Origin: a bacterium
Lineage (GTDB): Bacteria > Auribacterota > UBA3054
Assembly (NCBI GenBank): GCA_017557885.1
Contig: JAFYXV010000003.1
Span: forward strand, 1-64,000
Reading direction: 5' to 3'
Length of the DNA stretch: 64,000 nt
A model generated the notes under the pieces. It was not told where the DNA came from and searched no databases. It worked only from the letters and a program-made list of their open reading frames with translations. The translations under genes and the position numbers were made by a program. This document shows, one piece after another, positions 1-8,428 of this stretch; position 1 is the first letter of the stretch, and every line of letters begins with the position of its first letter.

Positions 1-1
1 G

Positions 2-853
2 GTCCTTGCGCGCGCGGCCGTCTGGACGAACCCCGCCTTGAATTACCGCGGCGCGGTTCCCGGACTCGTCGGTTCGTTTGAAAGCGAAAACGACGCGGCG
101 GCCGCGTCGGCGGTCCTCCTGGCCGCCGAAGAATATGTCCGCGCCAGCGGACACCAGCGCGTCATCGGCCCCATGAACGGCAGCACCTGGGGTCGCTACC
201 GTCTCGCTCTTGCCGAGGGGGCGCCCTGCCTCTTTCCGTTGGAGCCGATGAATCCGCCCTGGTATTGGGAACTCTGGGAGAAATGCGGGTACGAGACGCT
301 GGCGGAGTACGTCACGAAAAGTTTTCCGCTCTCGGAAGATTCCTTCGCGCGCCTTGAAAAAGCGGAGCGGATCTTCGCGCAGCGCGCCATAACGGTCGCG
401 GATTGGCGTCCCGACCGCGTCCGGGAGGAACTCGACGACATTTTCGCGGTCTCGCAAGTCAGCTTTAAAAACAATTTTCTATACGTGCCGACGGACCGCG
501 GGGCGTTTCTTTCGCACTATCTGCCGCTGGCGGCCGGAATGCGCCCCCACGACGCAGCTATCGCCCGCCGCGCCGACGGATCGCCCGTCGGCTTCGTCTT
601 CGGCTTTCCCAATCCCTACGCTGCAGAAGGGGCGGAGTATGTCAGCAAGACGGTCGCCGTTCTGCCGGACGCGGACTGCCGCGGCCTCGGCGCGTTTTTA
701 GCCGAACGCATGGCAAAAAAAGCCTTTGAGGACGGGTTCCGTGTCATGTACCACGCGCTCATGCACGTCGACAACGTCTCCACCCTCATAGGTAACCACG
801 CCGGAGCCAAAATCTGCCGCAGGTACCGGCTTTACACGAAAGAGTTCAAATGA
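2..853 (+). CDS. GNAT-family acyltransferase, 5' end cut by window
   Basis: The reading frame is open to the first base of the window, so the gene starts upstream; the TTG at 38 is an internal codon, and sensible protein sequence (RAAVWTNPALNYRG) is encoded before it. About 283 residues are visible. The C-terminal part has a GNAT-like acetyl-CoA loop (VAVLPDADCRGLGAFLAERM) followed by the usual helix and strand, which is the main evidence for an N-acyltransferase. The substrate cannot be read from sequence. The stop overlaps the next start as ATGA (850-853), so it is translationally coupled to the AMP-ligase. Codon use is extremely rich in CGC and GCG and differs from the rest of the window. 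The family call is fairly sure; the function is unknown. Confidence 0.7.
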   Translation, partial: VLARAAVWTNPALNYRGAVPGLVGSFESENDAAAASAVLLAAEEYVRASGHQRVIGPMNGSTWGRYRLALAEGAPCLFPLEPMNPPWYWELWEKCGYETLAEYVTKSFPLSEDSFARLEKAERIFAQRAITVADWRPDRVREELDDIFAVSQVSFKNNFLYVPTDRGAFLSHYLPLAAGMRPHDAAIARRADGSPVGFVFGFPNPYAAEGAEYVSKTVAVLPDADCRGLGAFLAERMAKKAFEDGFRVMYHALMHVDNVSTLIGNHAGAKICRRYRLYTKEFK

Positions 854-2373
854 ACGCGAACCTTTGCGAACTTTTGAGGGACCGCGCCGCAAAAAACCCT
901 AGCCGCGCCGCCCTGATCCACCGCGGCGTTTCCGTAACATACGGCGAACTGACGCGGCGCGTCGAACGGCGCGCGTCCGCGCTGGCTCGCTATGGCGTGA
1001 AAAAAGGGGACCGCGTCGTGATTTTCGTCCCGATGTCGACAGCCCTTTACGAGATCCTGCTTTCCGTCTTCTCGCTGGGAGCGGTGGCGGTTTTCATCGA
1101 CGCCTGGGCCGACGCCGCGCGTCTCGATTACGCGGCGCGTCTCGCGGAAGCCAAGGCTTTCGTGGGCATCCCAAAGGCCTGGCTCCTTTTCCTTAAGTCC
1201 AAGGCGTTGCGTCAAATCCCCGTGAAACTTTTTCCCAGCTTCGGTAAAGGCTCCGCTAAAGAAAGCTGTCCTCCGGTTTCCTGCGCCGAGGACGATCCCG
1301 CGCTGGTTACTTTCACGACCGGTTCGACGGGCGTTCCGAAGGCGGCGCTGCGGACCTGCGGTTTTCTGCTGGCGCAGCATCGCGCGCTGAAAGATTTTCT
1401 CGGGGTGGGGGAAGGGGACGTCGACATGGCGACGCTGCCGATTTTCTCGCTGAACAACATCGCCTGCGGCGCGACGACGCTCATTCCCGATTTCAACCCC
1501 GCCAGGCCCGCCGACTTTGACCCCGTGAAAATCGCGGGCGAAGCGGCCGCGGCCGGCGTGACGACCACGGCCGCATCGCCCGCTTTCTTAAAGAAACTTT
1601 CCGAGGCGGCGCGGGAAACAAATCCGATTCCGACGCTCCGCAAAATTTTTGTCGGCGGCGCAGCGGTGTTTCCGGAGTTTGCCGAAGCGTTGTCCGCGGC
1701 TTTCCCCGGCGCGGCGGTAAGCGCGGTCTACGGTTCGACGGAGGCCGAGCCCATCGCCGCGATCGCGGCGGACGAGCTCGCGGCGTCCGATTGCGCCGAG
1801 GGCGTCCCGGCCGGAGAGGTGAGCGCCTTCATTGAGCTTCGCATTGTTCGTTTCGACGCTATCCTGCGTCATGAAATGAAGGAAGAAGAATGGATCGCCG
1901 CTCAGGCCGCGCCCGGCGAGGCCGGCGAGATCTGCGTCGCCGGCGGCCACGTCCTGAAAACCTACTATCGCAACCCGGAAGCCGAGAAAGAGAACAAAAT
2001 CAAGGTTGGCGGCAAAATATTCCACCGCACCGGCGATGCCGGACGGCTCGTCGGGGGACGTCTCTTTCTTCTGGGGAGAGCCTCGCGCGTCTTTACAACG
2101 CCCGGCGGCGTGAAGGCTTATCCCGCGCTGATCGAGCGCGAACTTCTGAAACTTGACGCGAGCGCCGCGGGAACGCTTGTTCGCGGCCGGGACGGCCGGG
2201 CGGTTCTGATTTTGGAAAGCGCCGATCCCGAAGCAGCCCGCGCGGAAGCCCTGACGCTCGACCGCCGGCGCGTGCCCTACGACGAGATCCGCGTTGTCGC
2301 CCACATTCCGCGCGACCCCCGCCACGCTTCGAAAATAGATTATAACGCTCTCGCCGAACATATTTCTCCGTGA
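850..2373 (+). CDS. AMP-dependent synthetase/ligase, OleC-like
   Basis: An ANL-superfamily adenylating enzyme of 507 residues. It carries the ATP P-loop TFTTGSTGVPK (about 154-164), an A5-like YGSTEAEP motif (about residue 297), an HRTGD motif (A7) and, near the C-terminus, a PRHASKID motif with the likely catalytic lysine. The stretch VGIPKA followed by a basic segment, and the LIPDFNPARPADFDPVKI region, resemble the OleC (beta-lactone synthetase) branch more than ordinary acyl-CoA ligases; this is a judgement from memory. It is coupled by a 4-base overlap to the GNAT gene upstream. The reductase gene downstream has its own promoter. An acyl or hydroxy-acid substrate is likely but unproven. 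Confidence 0.75.
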   Translation: MNANLCELLRDRAAKNPSRAALIHRGVSVTYGELTRRVERRASALARYGVKKGDRVVIFVPMSTALYEILLSVFSLGAVAVFIDAWADAARLDYAARLAEAKAFVGIPKAWLLFLKSKALRQIPVKLFPSFGKGSAKESCPPVSCAEDDPALVTFTTGSTGVPKAALRTCGFLLAQHRALKDFLGVGEGDVDMATLPIFSLNNIACGATTLIPDFNPARPADFDPVKIAGEAAAAGVTTTAASPAFLKKLSEAARETNPIPTLRKIFVGGAAVFPEFAEALSAAFPGAAVSAVYGSTEAEPIAAIAADELAASDCAEGVPAGEVSAFIELRIVRFDAILRHEMKEEEWIAAQAAPGEAGEICVAGGHVLKTYYRNPEAEKENKIKVGGKIFHRTGDAGRLVGGRLFLLGRASRVFTTPGGVKAYPALIERELLKLDASAAGTLVRGRDGRAVLILESADPEAARAEALTLDRRRVPYDEIRVVAHIPRDPRHASKIDYNALAEHISP

Positions 2374-2483
2374 AAATTAAAACTTTGTGCGTCATGATCA
2401 TACGGGACAAAACCATAAAGTCCCAGTTGCAACGAGAAGAGCTGTGTTGGCGGTCTGATTATAAAGGCCTTGGCTGCTTTCGG

Positions 2484-2512
2484 TTGATTTAAGAGGACCG
2501 TTATGGTATAAT
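2484..2512 (+). promoter_or_regulatory. Sigma-70-type promoter for the SDR gene
   Basis: TTGATT (2484-2489), a 17-base spacer, then TATAAT (2507-2512), with TGG just before the -10 giving an extended -10 (TATGGTATAAT). Transcription would begin near 2519, about 38 bases before the ATG at 2557. This is the best promoter match in the window. Confidence 0.7.
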
Positions 2513-2556
2513 CCCCATATTTAGCAAGTATTATTAACGACTATGGACATTTTAAA

Positions 2557-3753
2557 ATGACTAAGACGGTTTTTCTAACAGGCGGCACCGGCTTCCTTGG
2601 GGGGCATCTTGGACGCGAGTTCCTTGCTCGCGGCTGGCACGTTCTGTATTTGGCCAGAGCTAAGCGGACGGTGTCCGCGGAAGAACGCGTCTTGACAGTT
2701 CTCGAGGCGATAGATCCCAATTGGAAAAGCCTTCCCGGCACTTACGAAATGGTGGAGGGCGACATATCTCTGCCTAATCTGGGCGTGGACGACGCGAAAT
2801 TTGGCGAGAAGCTCCGCCAGGTGGACGAGTTTTGGCATTCAGCGGCTGTTTTATACTTCAGCGAAGATCAGCGCGAAGTAACAGAAAAGATAAATCACCA
2901 GGGAACCCTCAACGTTCTGGACTTCATCAAACGCTATGGCATCAAGCGTTTTCAGCACATCAGCACGGCCTATGTGAGCGGACTTTGCAATCACGTCGTC
3001 AAGGAAGAAGTCACGAAATGCGATTGGGAGTTCCGCAATCCCTATGAGGAGACCAAATACGAAGGCGAGCAGGCTGTCAAAAAATTCGCCGACGAAACGG
3101 GCGTTGCCACCACCATCTATCGCCCCGCGGTCATAATAGGGGACACCGTGAACGGAAAATGTCTTTCCTTCACCGGTTTTTATAACATTGCCAAGGTTTT
3201 CGCCTTGATCAAACGCCTCGCCATGCGTAGAATCAGCGGTGACACCGAATATTACAGGCAGCACGATCTTTATTCATTGGGAAATTACATTCATTTTCCC
3301 TTCCGTTTTCCCTGTCCCTCCGACACGACGGTCAATCTTATCCCCATCGACTGCGTCGTTAAAAACATCATGGGGCTTTGCGAACGTCCCGAATCCGTCG
3401 GCCAAGTCTATCATCTGACTCATCCCAATCCTCCCAAGATCCGCGAGCTGCTGGAGAAAGGCTGCAAGTGGATAGAGATGGACGGGGTGGAATTCGTGGA
3501 CTGCACTTTTGAGCAGTCGGAACAGGTCCTGAAGGAAGAGATCGTAAAATTTGGCGCTCTGGGCATCAACATCAGTTTCTGCCTGGAGATCAGCGAATAT
3601 CTGCGCTATCTGTTCGGCGAACCAAAATTCGACGTTTCAAAAATTCGCGCCGCTTTGAAGGACAAATACTTTGAAGCTCCCGCCATCGACGAGGCTTTCT
3701 TGAGAAAGATCCTTGACTTCGGCGCGGGGTGCCAATGGCATGGCGTAGTCTGA
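2557..3753 (+). CDS. SDR-family reductase, male-sterility/thioester-reductase-like
   Basis: An extended short-chain dehydrogenase of 398 residues. The N-terminus has the NAD(P)-binding glycine motif TGGTGFLGGHL (8-18). The active-site pair is Y163 and K167 (YEETK), with S136 in HISTAYV as the likely catalytic serine. The sequence WHSAAVLYFSE followed by NHQGTLNVLDF is typical of the NAD_binding_4 group, which includes fatty acyl-CoA reductases and carrier-protein thioester reductases. No strong ribosome binding site is seen. Next to an OleC-like ligase it could act as an OleD-like or acyl-thioester reductase; that link is inference. Confidence 0.75.
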   Translation: MTKTVFLTGGTGFLGGHLGREFLARGWHVLYLARAKRTVSAEERVLTVLEAIDPNWKSLPGTYEMVEGDISLPNLGVDDAKFGEKLRQVDEFWHSAAVLYFSEDQREVTEKINHQGTLNVLDFIKRYGIKRFQHISTAYVSGLCNHVVKEEVTKCDWEFRNPYEETKYEGEQAVKKFADETGVATTIYRPAVIIGDTVNGKCLSFTGFYNIAKVFALIKRLAMRRISGDTEYYRQHDLYSLGNYIHFPFRFPCPSDTTVNLIPIDCVVKNIMGLCERPESVGQVYHLTHPNPPKIRELLEKGCKWIEMDGVEFVDCTFEQSEQVLKEEIVKFGALGINISFCLEISEYLRYLFGEPKFDVSKIRAALKDKYFEAPAIDEAFLRKILDFGAGCQWHGVV

Positions 3754-4328
3754 CATCTCTTTTTTTCTGCCTGCTTGCATCAGCCTTCCTCACAGGCTGC
3801 GCAACCGACATCACGCTGCGCAACGCCCAGGTCAAGGTGACGGAAAGCGCCAAGCTTGGCTCTCCGGCGGTCTTCTTCCTTGACAAAGTCGCCACGCCTC
3901 TGCTTGTTAACGACAGGATAGGCAAGATCCGGGCCGTGGCCGACGGCCAGTGGAACTGGGTGAAGACCAAAAGCGACCTTTCCCTTTGGGCGGACAGGGA
4001 GTGGGAAACATTCCTGCAGCGTCACGGCCAGACTTTCGTGACCGATCCCGCCCGCAGCAACTACCATATTCTCTGCGACGTCAGCAAAATCTACCTGGAG
4101 AAATTCAACGAGTACCTGGGAGCTCATAAATTCGCCTCCCATGTGGTTATGCGCGTTACCATAACCAGATCCGACAACGGATCGACAGTTTATTCCAAAG
4201 AATTGAAGCAATCATACGCCGTGACCATCCCCGTGGAGGGATTGGAAAGCGCGGGTGACGAAGCTATCTACAACCACTGCCTGAGCGCAGTTTTCCAAAA
4301 TTGCCTGGAGAAGATAGTTTTGCCCTGA
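3735..4328 (+). CDS. Predicted lipoprotein of unknown function
   Basis: About 197 residues. I chose ATG 3735 over the GTG at 3729; the start overlaps the end of the reductase gene by 19 bases, so coupled translation is likely. The N-terminus is a lipoprotein signal with lipobox LTGC (MAWRSLTSLFFCLLASAFLTGC up to the lipidated cysteine), so the mature protein is membrane-anchored and periplasm-facing. The rest is a soluble alpha/beta-looking domain with no motif I recognise; general resemblance to YajG-like or other small auxiliary lipoproteins is weak. A promoterless position behind the reductase suggests cotranscription. Confidence 0.65.
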   Translation: MAWRSLTSLFFCLLASAFLTGCATDITLRNAQVKVTESAKLGSPAVFFLDKVATPLLVNDRIGKIRAVADGQWNWVKTKSDLSLWADREWETFLQRHGQTFVTDPARSNYHILCDVSKIYLEKFNEYLGAHKFASHVVMRVTITRSDNGSTVYSKELKQSYAVTIPVEGLESAGDEAIYNHCLSAVFQNCLEKIVLP

Positions 4329-4353
4329 ACACAAAAAGTTTTTATAAAAAAAA

Positions 4354-5928
4354 ATGAAAAATCCAAAAATAGAAAGAGAAATAATCATCGACACCGAACA
4401 GTCCCAGGAGCGCCGCGTGGCGGTCATCGAGGACAAGGTGCTGGAAGAATACTACATTGAGCGCGACGAGCAGCACCGCCATATGGGCAGCGTTTACAAG
4501 GGCAGGGTGGAGAACATTATCCCCGCCATCAACGCCGCCTTTGTGGACATCGGGCTGGAAAAGAACGGCTTCATCCACATCGACGATGTGTTCGCCTCCA
4601 ATCTGGACGCCATGGAGCTGGACGACGAGGACGAGGAAGGCGAGGAAAAAGAAAAGAAAGCCCCTCCCAAGAACCGCCCGAAAAGCCGCAAGGACCTCAA
4701 GATCTCCGATATACTGAAGGAAAAACAGGAGATCATTGTCCAGGTCGTCAAAGAGCCCATCAGCACAAAGGGCTGCAGGCTCACCACCGACATCAGCCTG
4801 CCGGGACGTTTCCTGGTGCTGATGCCCTTTGAAAAGCAGATCGCCGTATCAAGAAGGATCAGCAACGTCCAGGAACGCAAGCGCCTCCGCCAGATGGCCA
4901 AGGAAGTCGAGCTTCCCGAGGGCTGCGGCCTCATTATAAGGACCGCCGCGGAAGGCTGCACCAAGAAGGCTTTCGAGAACGACGTGGCCTATCTGGTGAA
5001 CACCTGGAAAGAAATAGAGGACAAGCACCGCTCCACCTCCGCTCCGGCTCTGCTTCATCCGGAGCTTGACCTCGTTTTGAGAACGATCCGCGACAGCTAC
5101 GGAGAGGACGTTTCCAGGATCGTGGTCAACACCAAGTCCGACTACGACAGGGTGATGGAATTCGTCAAGAGCTTCGTCCCGGAAGCGAAAAGCAACGTCA
5201 GGCTCTACGAGGGCGACGTGCCCATCTTTGAGAAATGGAACATCCAGAAAGATATCGACCGCGCTTTCAGACGCAACGTCTGGCTTAAATCAGGCGGCTA
5301 CATCGTCATCGACCAGACGGAAGCCATGATCGCCATCGACGTGAACTCCGGCCGCCACACTTCAAGCGACAACCAGGAGGAGACCGTCACCAAGACCAAT
5401 CTGGAGGCGGCGGACGAGATCGCCCGCCAGCTGAAATTAAGAAATATCGGCGGCCTTGTGGTGGTGGACTTCATCGACATGCACTCCAAGCAGAACCAGA
5501 AGGAGGTCGTGAGCAGGCTCCAGAGCGCCCTGAAGCGCGACAAGGCCAAGAGCTCTATCCTTCCCTTGTCCGAGTTCGGCCTGCTTGAAATGACCCGCCA
5601 GCGCGTCACAGAGTCCATCAGGCAGTCCGTTTACGACGAATGCCCCTATTGCCACGGCCGCGGACTCGTGAAATCCCTCTTGTCGATCTGCCTGGAATTG
5701 CAGCGCGCCCTGCAGTCCCTGCTTTCCATGCAGCATGAAAAGGACGTGAGAGTGGACGTCAACCCCTCCGTGGCGGCGAGCCTCAGGGAGAATCTGGACA
5801 TCCTGAAAAAGCTGGAGACCACTTACAACGCCAATCTGACCATAACCGCCAATCCCAAGATGGATCTGGAGGATTATAAATTCTACGATGCCCTGAGCGG
5901 CAAAGCGCTGCAGTTGAAGCGCCATTAA
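4354..5928 (+). CDS. rng: Ribonuclease G/E family endoribonuclease
   Basis: A single-strand-specific, 5'-end-sensing endoribonuclease of mRNA decay and rRNA maturation. At 524 residues it matches RNase G rather than the long RNase E. It has an S1 domain at residues 40-150 ([24 protein letters not shown]), the DNase-I-like catalytic region with metal-binding D329 (AIDVNSG) and D372/D375 (VVDFIDM), and the zinc-link CPYC (430-433) used for dimerisation. A charged insert (about residues 86-113, rich in D, E, K and R) interrupts the S1 domain. The ribosome binding site is poor: an A-rich run sits before the ATG. The FmdB and hisF genes follow closely. Call is secure. Confidence 0.95.
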   Translation: MKNPKIEREIIIDTEQSQERRVAVIEDKVLEEYYIERDEQHRHMGSVYKGRVENIIPAINAAFVDIGLEKNGFIHIDDVFASNLDAMELDDEDEEGEEKEKKAPPKNRPKSRKDLKISDILKEKQEIIVQVVKEPISTKGCRLTTDISLPGRFLVLMPFEKQIAVSRRISNVQERKRLRQMAKEVELPEGCGLIIRTAAEGCTKKAFENDVAYLVNTWKEIEDKHRSTSAPALLHPELDLVLRTIRDSYGEDVSRIVVNTKSDYDRVMEFVKSFVPEAKSNVRLYEGDVPIFEKWNIQKDIDRAFRRNVWLKSGGYIVIDQTEAMIAIDVNSGRHTSSDNQEETVTKTNLEAADEIARQLKLRNIGGLVVVDFIDMHSKQNQKEVVSRLQSALKRDKAKSSILPLSEFGLLEMTRQRVTESIRQSVYDECPYCHGRGLVKSLLSICLELQRALQSLLSMQHEKDVRVDVNPSVAASLRENLDILKKLETTYNANLTITANPKMDLEDYKFYDALSGKALQLKRH

Positions 5929-5945
5929 TAAAGAAGGAAAACATA

Positions 5946-6209
5946 ATGCCCACTTACGAATACCGCTGCAAAAAATGCGGATATGAATTTGAGAAGTTCC
6001 AGCAGATAACCGCCGAGCCTCTGAAAAAGTGCCCCCAATGCGGAGGGCATGTGGAGAGACTGATAAGCGGGGGAGCCGGAATAATCTTCAAAGGCAGCGG
6101 TTTCTATGAGACCGATTACAAATGCAAGGCCTCGGAATCCTGCCATCAGATCGAACACGAACACGGAGCCGGCTGCGGCTGCGAACACTGTCATCACAAT
6201 AAAAAATAG
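5946..6209 (+). CDS. FmdB-family zinc ribbon protein
   Basis: A small protein of 87 residues starting [19 protein letters not shown], with two CxxC knuckles (CKKC and CPQC) that form a zinc ribbon, then the usual [17 protein letters not shown] segment of the FmdB/CxxC_CXXC_SSSS regulatory family. The C-terminus has extra cysteines and histidines ([11 protein letters not shown]) that could bind more metal. The family role is poorly defined. A purine-rich AAGAAGGAAAA site precedes the ATG. It lies 17 bases after the RNase G gene and 10 before hisF, so the three probably share one transcript. Confidence 0.9.
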   Translation: MPTYEYRCKKCGYEFEKFQQITAEPLKKCPQCGGHVERLISGGAGIIFKGSGFYETDYKCKASESCHQIEHEHGAGCGCEHCHHNKK

Positions 6210-6219
6210 GAAGCCCTTT

Positions 6220-7071
6220 ATGACTACTCCGAAACGAATCATTCCCTGCCTTGACACCAAAGGCGGCCGTCTTGTAAAAGGCGTCAACTTTTTAGGCCTC
6301 GCCGACGTCGGCGATCCGGTGGAATACGCCAGAATGTACAACGAACAGGGCGCGGACGAACTGGTCTTCCTTGACATCACCGCTTCCCACGAAGGAAGAG
6401 ACACCATCGTCGATCTCGTCTCCAAGACCTCCGAAGTGATCTTCATGCCCCTGACGGTGGGCGGCGGCATCAAATCTACCGACGACATGCAGCGCATCCT
6501 GAGAGCCGGCGCGGACAAAGTCGGCGTCAACACCGCGGCCGTCATGCGCCCCGAGATCTTGAAGGAAGGCGCCAAAATGTTCGGCACCCAGTGCATCGTT
6601 CTGGCGGTGGACGCCAGGGACCGCAGGCTCAATACGAAAGTGAACGTAGAGGAAGCCCACAAGATCGACTGGGGCTGGGACATCTCTCCTCTCAAAGTCG
6701 ATGAAAACAGTCTTTGGGAAGTTTACGTCCACGGCGGCCGCACGGCCACCGGCATCGACCTTATCAAGTGGTGCAAATACGCAGTCTCTTTGGGCGCCGG
6801 CGAAATCCTTCTCACCTCCATGGACAAGGACGGCACCAAGGACGGCTACGACAACGCCATGAACAAAGCCGTGCGCGACGCGGTCAGCGTTCCTCTGGTC
6901 GCCTCCGGCGGCGCCGGATGCCTCGAGGACTTCTACAAAGGCGCCGTGGAAGGCGAAGCGGACGCCCTTCTGGCGGCCTCGCTTTTCCATTTCGGCACGT
7001 TAACGGTCCCGCAGGTGAAAGAATACCTCGCAAGCAAAGGCGTGCCCGTAAGGCCCGTAGAGAAGAAATAA
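6220..7071 (+). CDS. hisF: Imidazole glycerol phosphate synthase cyclase subunit HisF
   Basis: The histidine-pathway cyclase that uses ammonia from HisH to make IGP and AICAR. I start it at ATG 6220 ([12 protein letters not shown]), which follows an AGGAAG site; the upstream in-frame extension is FmdB shadow sequence. The (beta/alpha)8 barrel has the catalytic aspartates D12 and D131, and the phosphate-binding GGGI and ASGGAG loops. At 283 residues it is about 30 longer than usual, because of an insert between AVDARDRR and WEVYVHGG (about residues 134-164). No other his gene is in the window, including its HisH partner. The terminator at 7101 follows. Confidence 0.93.
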   Translation: MTTPKRIIPCLDTKGGRLVKGVNFLGLADVGDPVEYARMYNEQGADELVFLDITASHEGRDTIVDLVSKTSEVIFMPLTVGGGIKSTDDMQRILRAGADKVGVNTAAVMRPEILKEGAKMFGTQCIVLAVDARDRRLNTKVNVEEAHKIDWGWDISPLKVDENSLWEVYVHGGRTATGIDLIKWCKYAVSLGAGEILLTSMDKDGTKDGYDNAMNKAVRDAVSVPLVASGGAGCLEDFYKGAVEGEADALLAASLFHFGTLTVPQVKEYLASKGVPVRPVEKK

Positions 7072-7100
7072 AAAACTATATAAATAATTATGGATATGAA

Positions 7101-7127
7101 AAAGGCGGCAAATGCCGCCTTTTTTTA
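7101..7127. terminator. Bidirectional rho-independent terminator, hisF/Nudix
   Basis: The perfect inverted repeat AAAGGCGGCA-AA-TGCCGCCTTT is flanked by an A-run on the left and a T-run on the right, so it can end both hisF (+) and the convergent double-Nudix gene (-). Confidence 0.85.
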
Positions 7128-7152
7128 TGCTGTATAGCGATGTTGAGGCGGG

Positions 7153-8334
7153 CTACTTTTGTTTTGAAAGGTAGCGCCAGTAGGCCATAAGGCTCTTGGG
7201 GTCGTCCGTGACTTTGGAAAGGTCGCGGAGGGGGATTATTTCCACACGGATCTTTTCGTTTTCGTCCGGGCAGCCGCAGATCCTGCCTTTCAATGATTCG
7301 AGCTCTTCTTTGGTCAAATTAATTTCCGCGGCGAAAAGGAAGATTATCTCGTCGCTGATTCCGTAGGTGGGGAAGAATCCGCCGAGATCTGTGATGCTGT
7401 CTTTGGTGATCTCCAGACCGGTCTCTTCTTTCACTTCCCTTACGGCGGTGGTCAATTTGTCGGTGGAGTTGTCAAGCATGCCGGCGGGTATTTCTTTCGT
7501 TTCATAGAGCCCGGCGGCGAACCTGGGCTGCCTTACTATGACTGTGTATTTTTCGCCTTCGCAATTTATGACGATGAGGACGGCGGAAGCGTCGCCCCTC
7601 ATCAATACGGCGCCGGGGACCTGGCGGCCCTCCTGGTCGAAGGCTTTGACGAAAAGTTTGGCAAACAGCAAGCCTCCGTCGTGACGTCTGTCCACGGCCT
7701 GGACTTTGATCTCCTCGATCCTGAAGCGCTGGTCCATCCTTTTGATCCAGTTGGCGTACTGGACCGAGGTGCGGACCATCTCGATGTCGTCCTTGCGGCC
7801 TTTCCAGATGAAACTGTCGAAGGAGGTCTCCTCCTCTACGCCTTTCTCCTCCAGGGAATCGATCCACTTTTTTACTTCGACGTAAAGGGGCTGCTTGAAG
7901 CCGACCACGTAGGGGTAGAAATCCTCCCACTTGCGCCACTCGAAGGCGCTGAATTCCTTTTGGAAATCTTCGCTGTCGTAAGCCAGTTTTTCCGCGTCTT
8001 CGTCTTTCCCTTTATACAGGAAAAGGAACCATTTCTGGGCCTGGCCGCGGTAGCCGAAGAAGGTGGGCTTGTTCCTGGGAACTTCGTAAGTCAGCCAGAA
8101 AGGGCTTTCCGCCACGAGCTCGACTTCGTTTTCCGAAAGGCCGGTCTCTTCCCTGAGCTCGCGCCAGGCGGCTTCCCTGGGCGTTTCGCCGTTGTCGATG
8201 CCGCCCTGGGGCCATTGCCAGGAGCCTTTGAAATTCTGCCTTTCCCCAGTCCAGTAGAGGCCTTTTTCGTTCATGACGACCAATCCCACGTTGGGGCGGA
8301 AGGCGTTGTTTATAGGTGTTAATTGTTGACGCAT
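7153..8334 (-). CDS. Double Nudix hydrolase: RppH-like N-half, NUDX14-like C-half
   Basis: 393 residues carrying two Nudix domains. The N-terminal half (1-160) looks like RppH, the RNA 5'-pyrophosphohydrolase: it begins FRPNVGLVVMN and has a perfect Nudix box at 44-66 (G44, E50, R58-E59, E62-E63, G65). The C-terminal half (about 185-393) resembles plant-type ADP-sugar pyrophosphatases such as NUDX14; its box is at about 285-307, with REVKEETGL intact but threonine where the first box glutamate should be. So one chain may act on RNA 5' ends and on a nucleotide sugar or similar. The ATG sits about 7 bases after a -10 and has no ribosome binding site, suggesting leaderless translation. Fusion is seen directly; substrates are inferred. 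Confidence 0.85.
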   Translation of the reverse strand: MRQQLTPINNAFRPNVGLVVMNEKGLYWTGERQNFKGSWQWPQGGIDNGETPREAAWRELREETGLSENEVELVAESPFWLTYEVPRNKPTFFGYRGQAQKWFLFLYKGKDEDAEKLAYDSEDFQKEFSAFEWRKWEDFYPYVVGFKQPLYVEVKKWIDSLEEKGVEEETSFDSFIWKGRKDDIEMVRTSVQYANWIKRMDQRFRIEEIKVQAVDRRHDGGLLFAKLFVKAFDQEGRQVPGAVLMRGDASAVLIVINCEGEKYTVIVRQPRFAAGLYETKEIPAGMLDNSTDKLTTAVREVKEETGLEITKDSITDLGGFFPTYGISDEIIFLFAAEINLTKEELESLKGRICGCPDENEKIRVEIIPLRDLSKVTDDPKSLMAYWRYLSKQK

Positions 8335-8340
8335 AATGGC

Positions 8341-8351
8341 ATTATAGCATA
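8341..8351 (-). promoter_or_regulatory. Extended -10 promoter of the double Nudix gene
   Basis: Read on the minus strand this is TATGCTATAAT, a perfect -10 with TGC in front. Only six bases separate it from the ATG (8334), placing the start of transcription at or next to the A of the start codon. Confidence 0.55.
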
Positions 8352-8363
8352 ACCGCTTTTGGT

Positions 8364-8392
8364 TTTACATTTGACCACTTTTATAATATAAT
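8364..8392 (+). promoter_or_regulatory. Promoter of the ABC/Gld-like operon
   Basis: TTTACA (8364-8369), 17 bases, TATAAT (8387-8392). A second overlapping TATAAT lies at 8382-8387. The ATG of the ATPase gene is at 8429, giving a leader of about 30 bases. The divergent Nudix promoter shares this 94-base gap. Confidence 0.6.
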
Positions 8393-8428
8393 CATATAGA
8401 TAATCTAATAATATAGGGCATTGTATTT

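Noticed and set aside
2404-2424. GGGAC/GTCCC hairpin as terminator after the AMP-ligase gene
   Set aside because: Only 5 pairs with an 11-base loop and no T-run.
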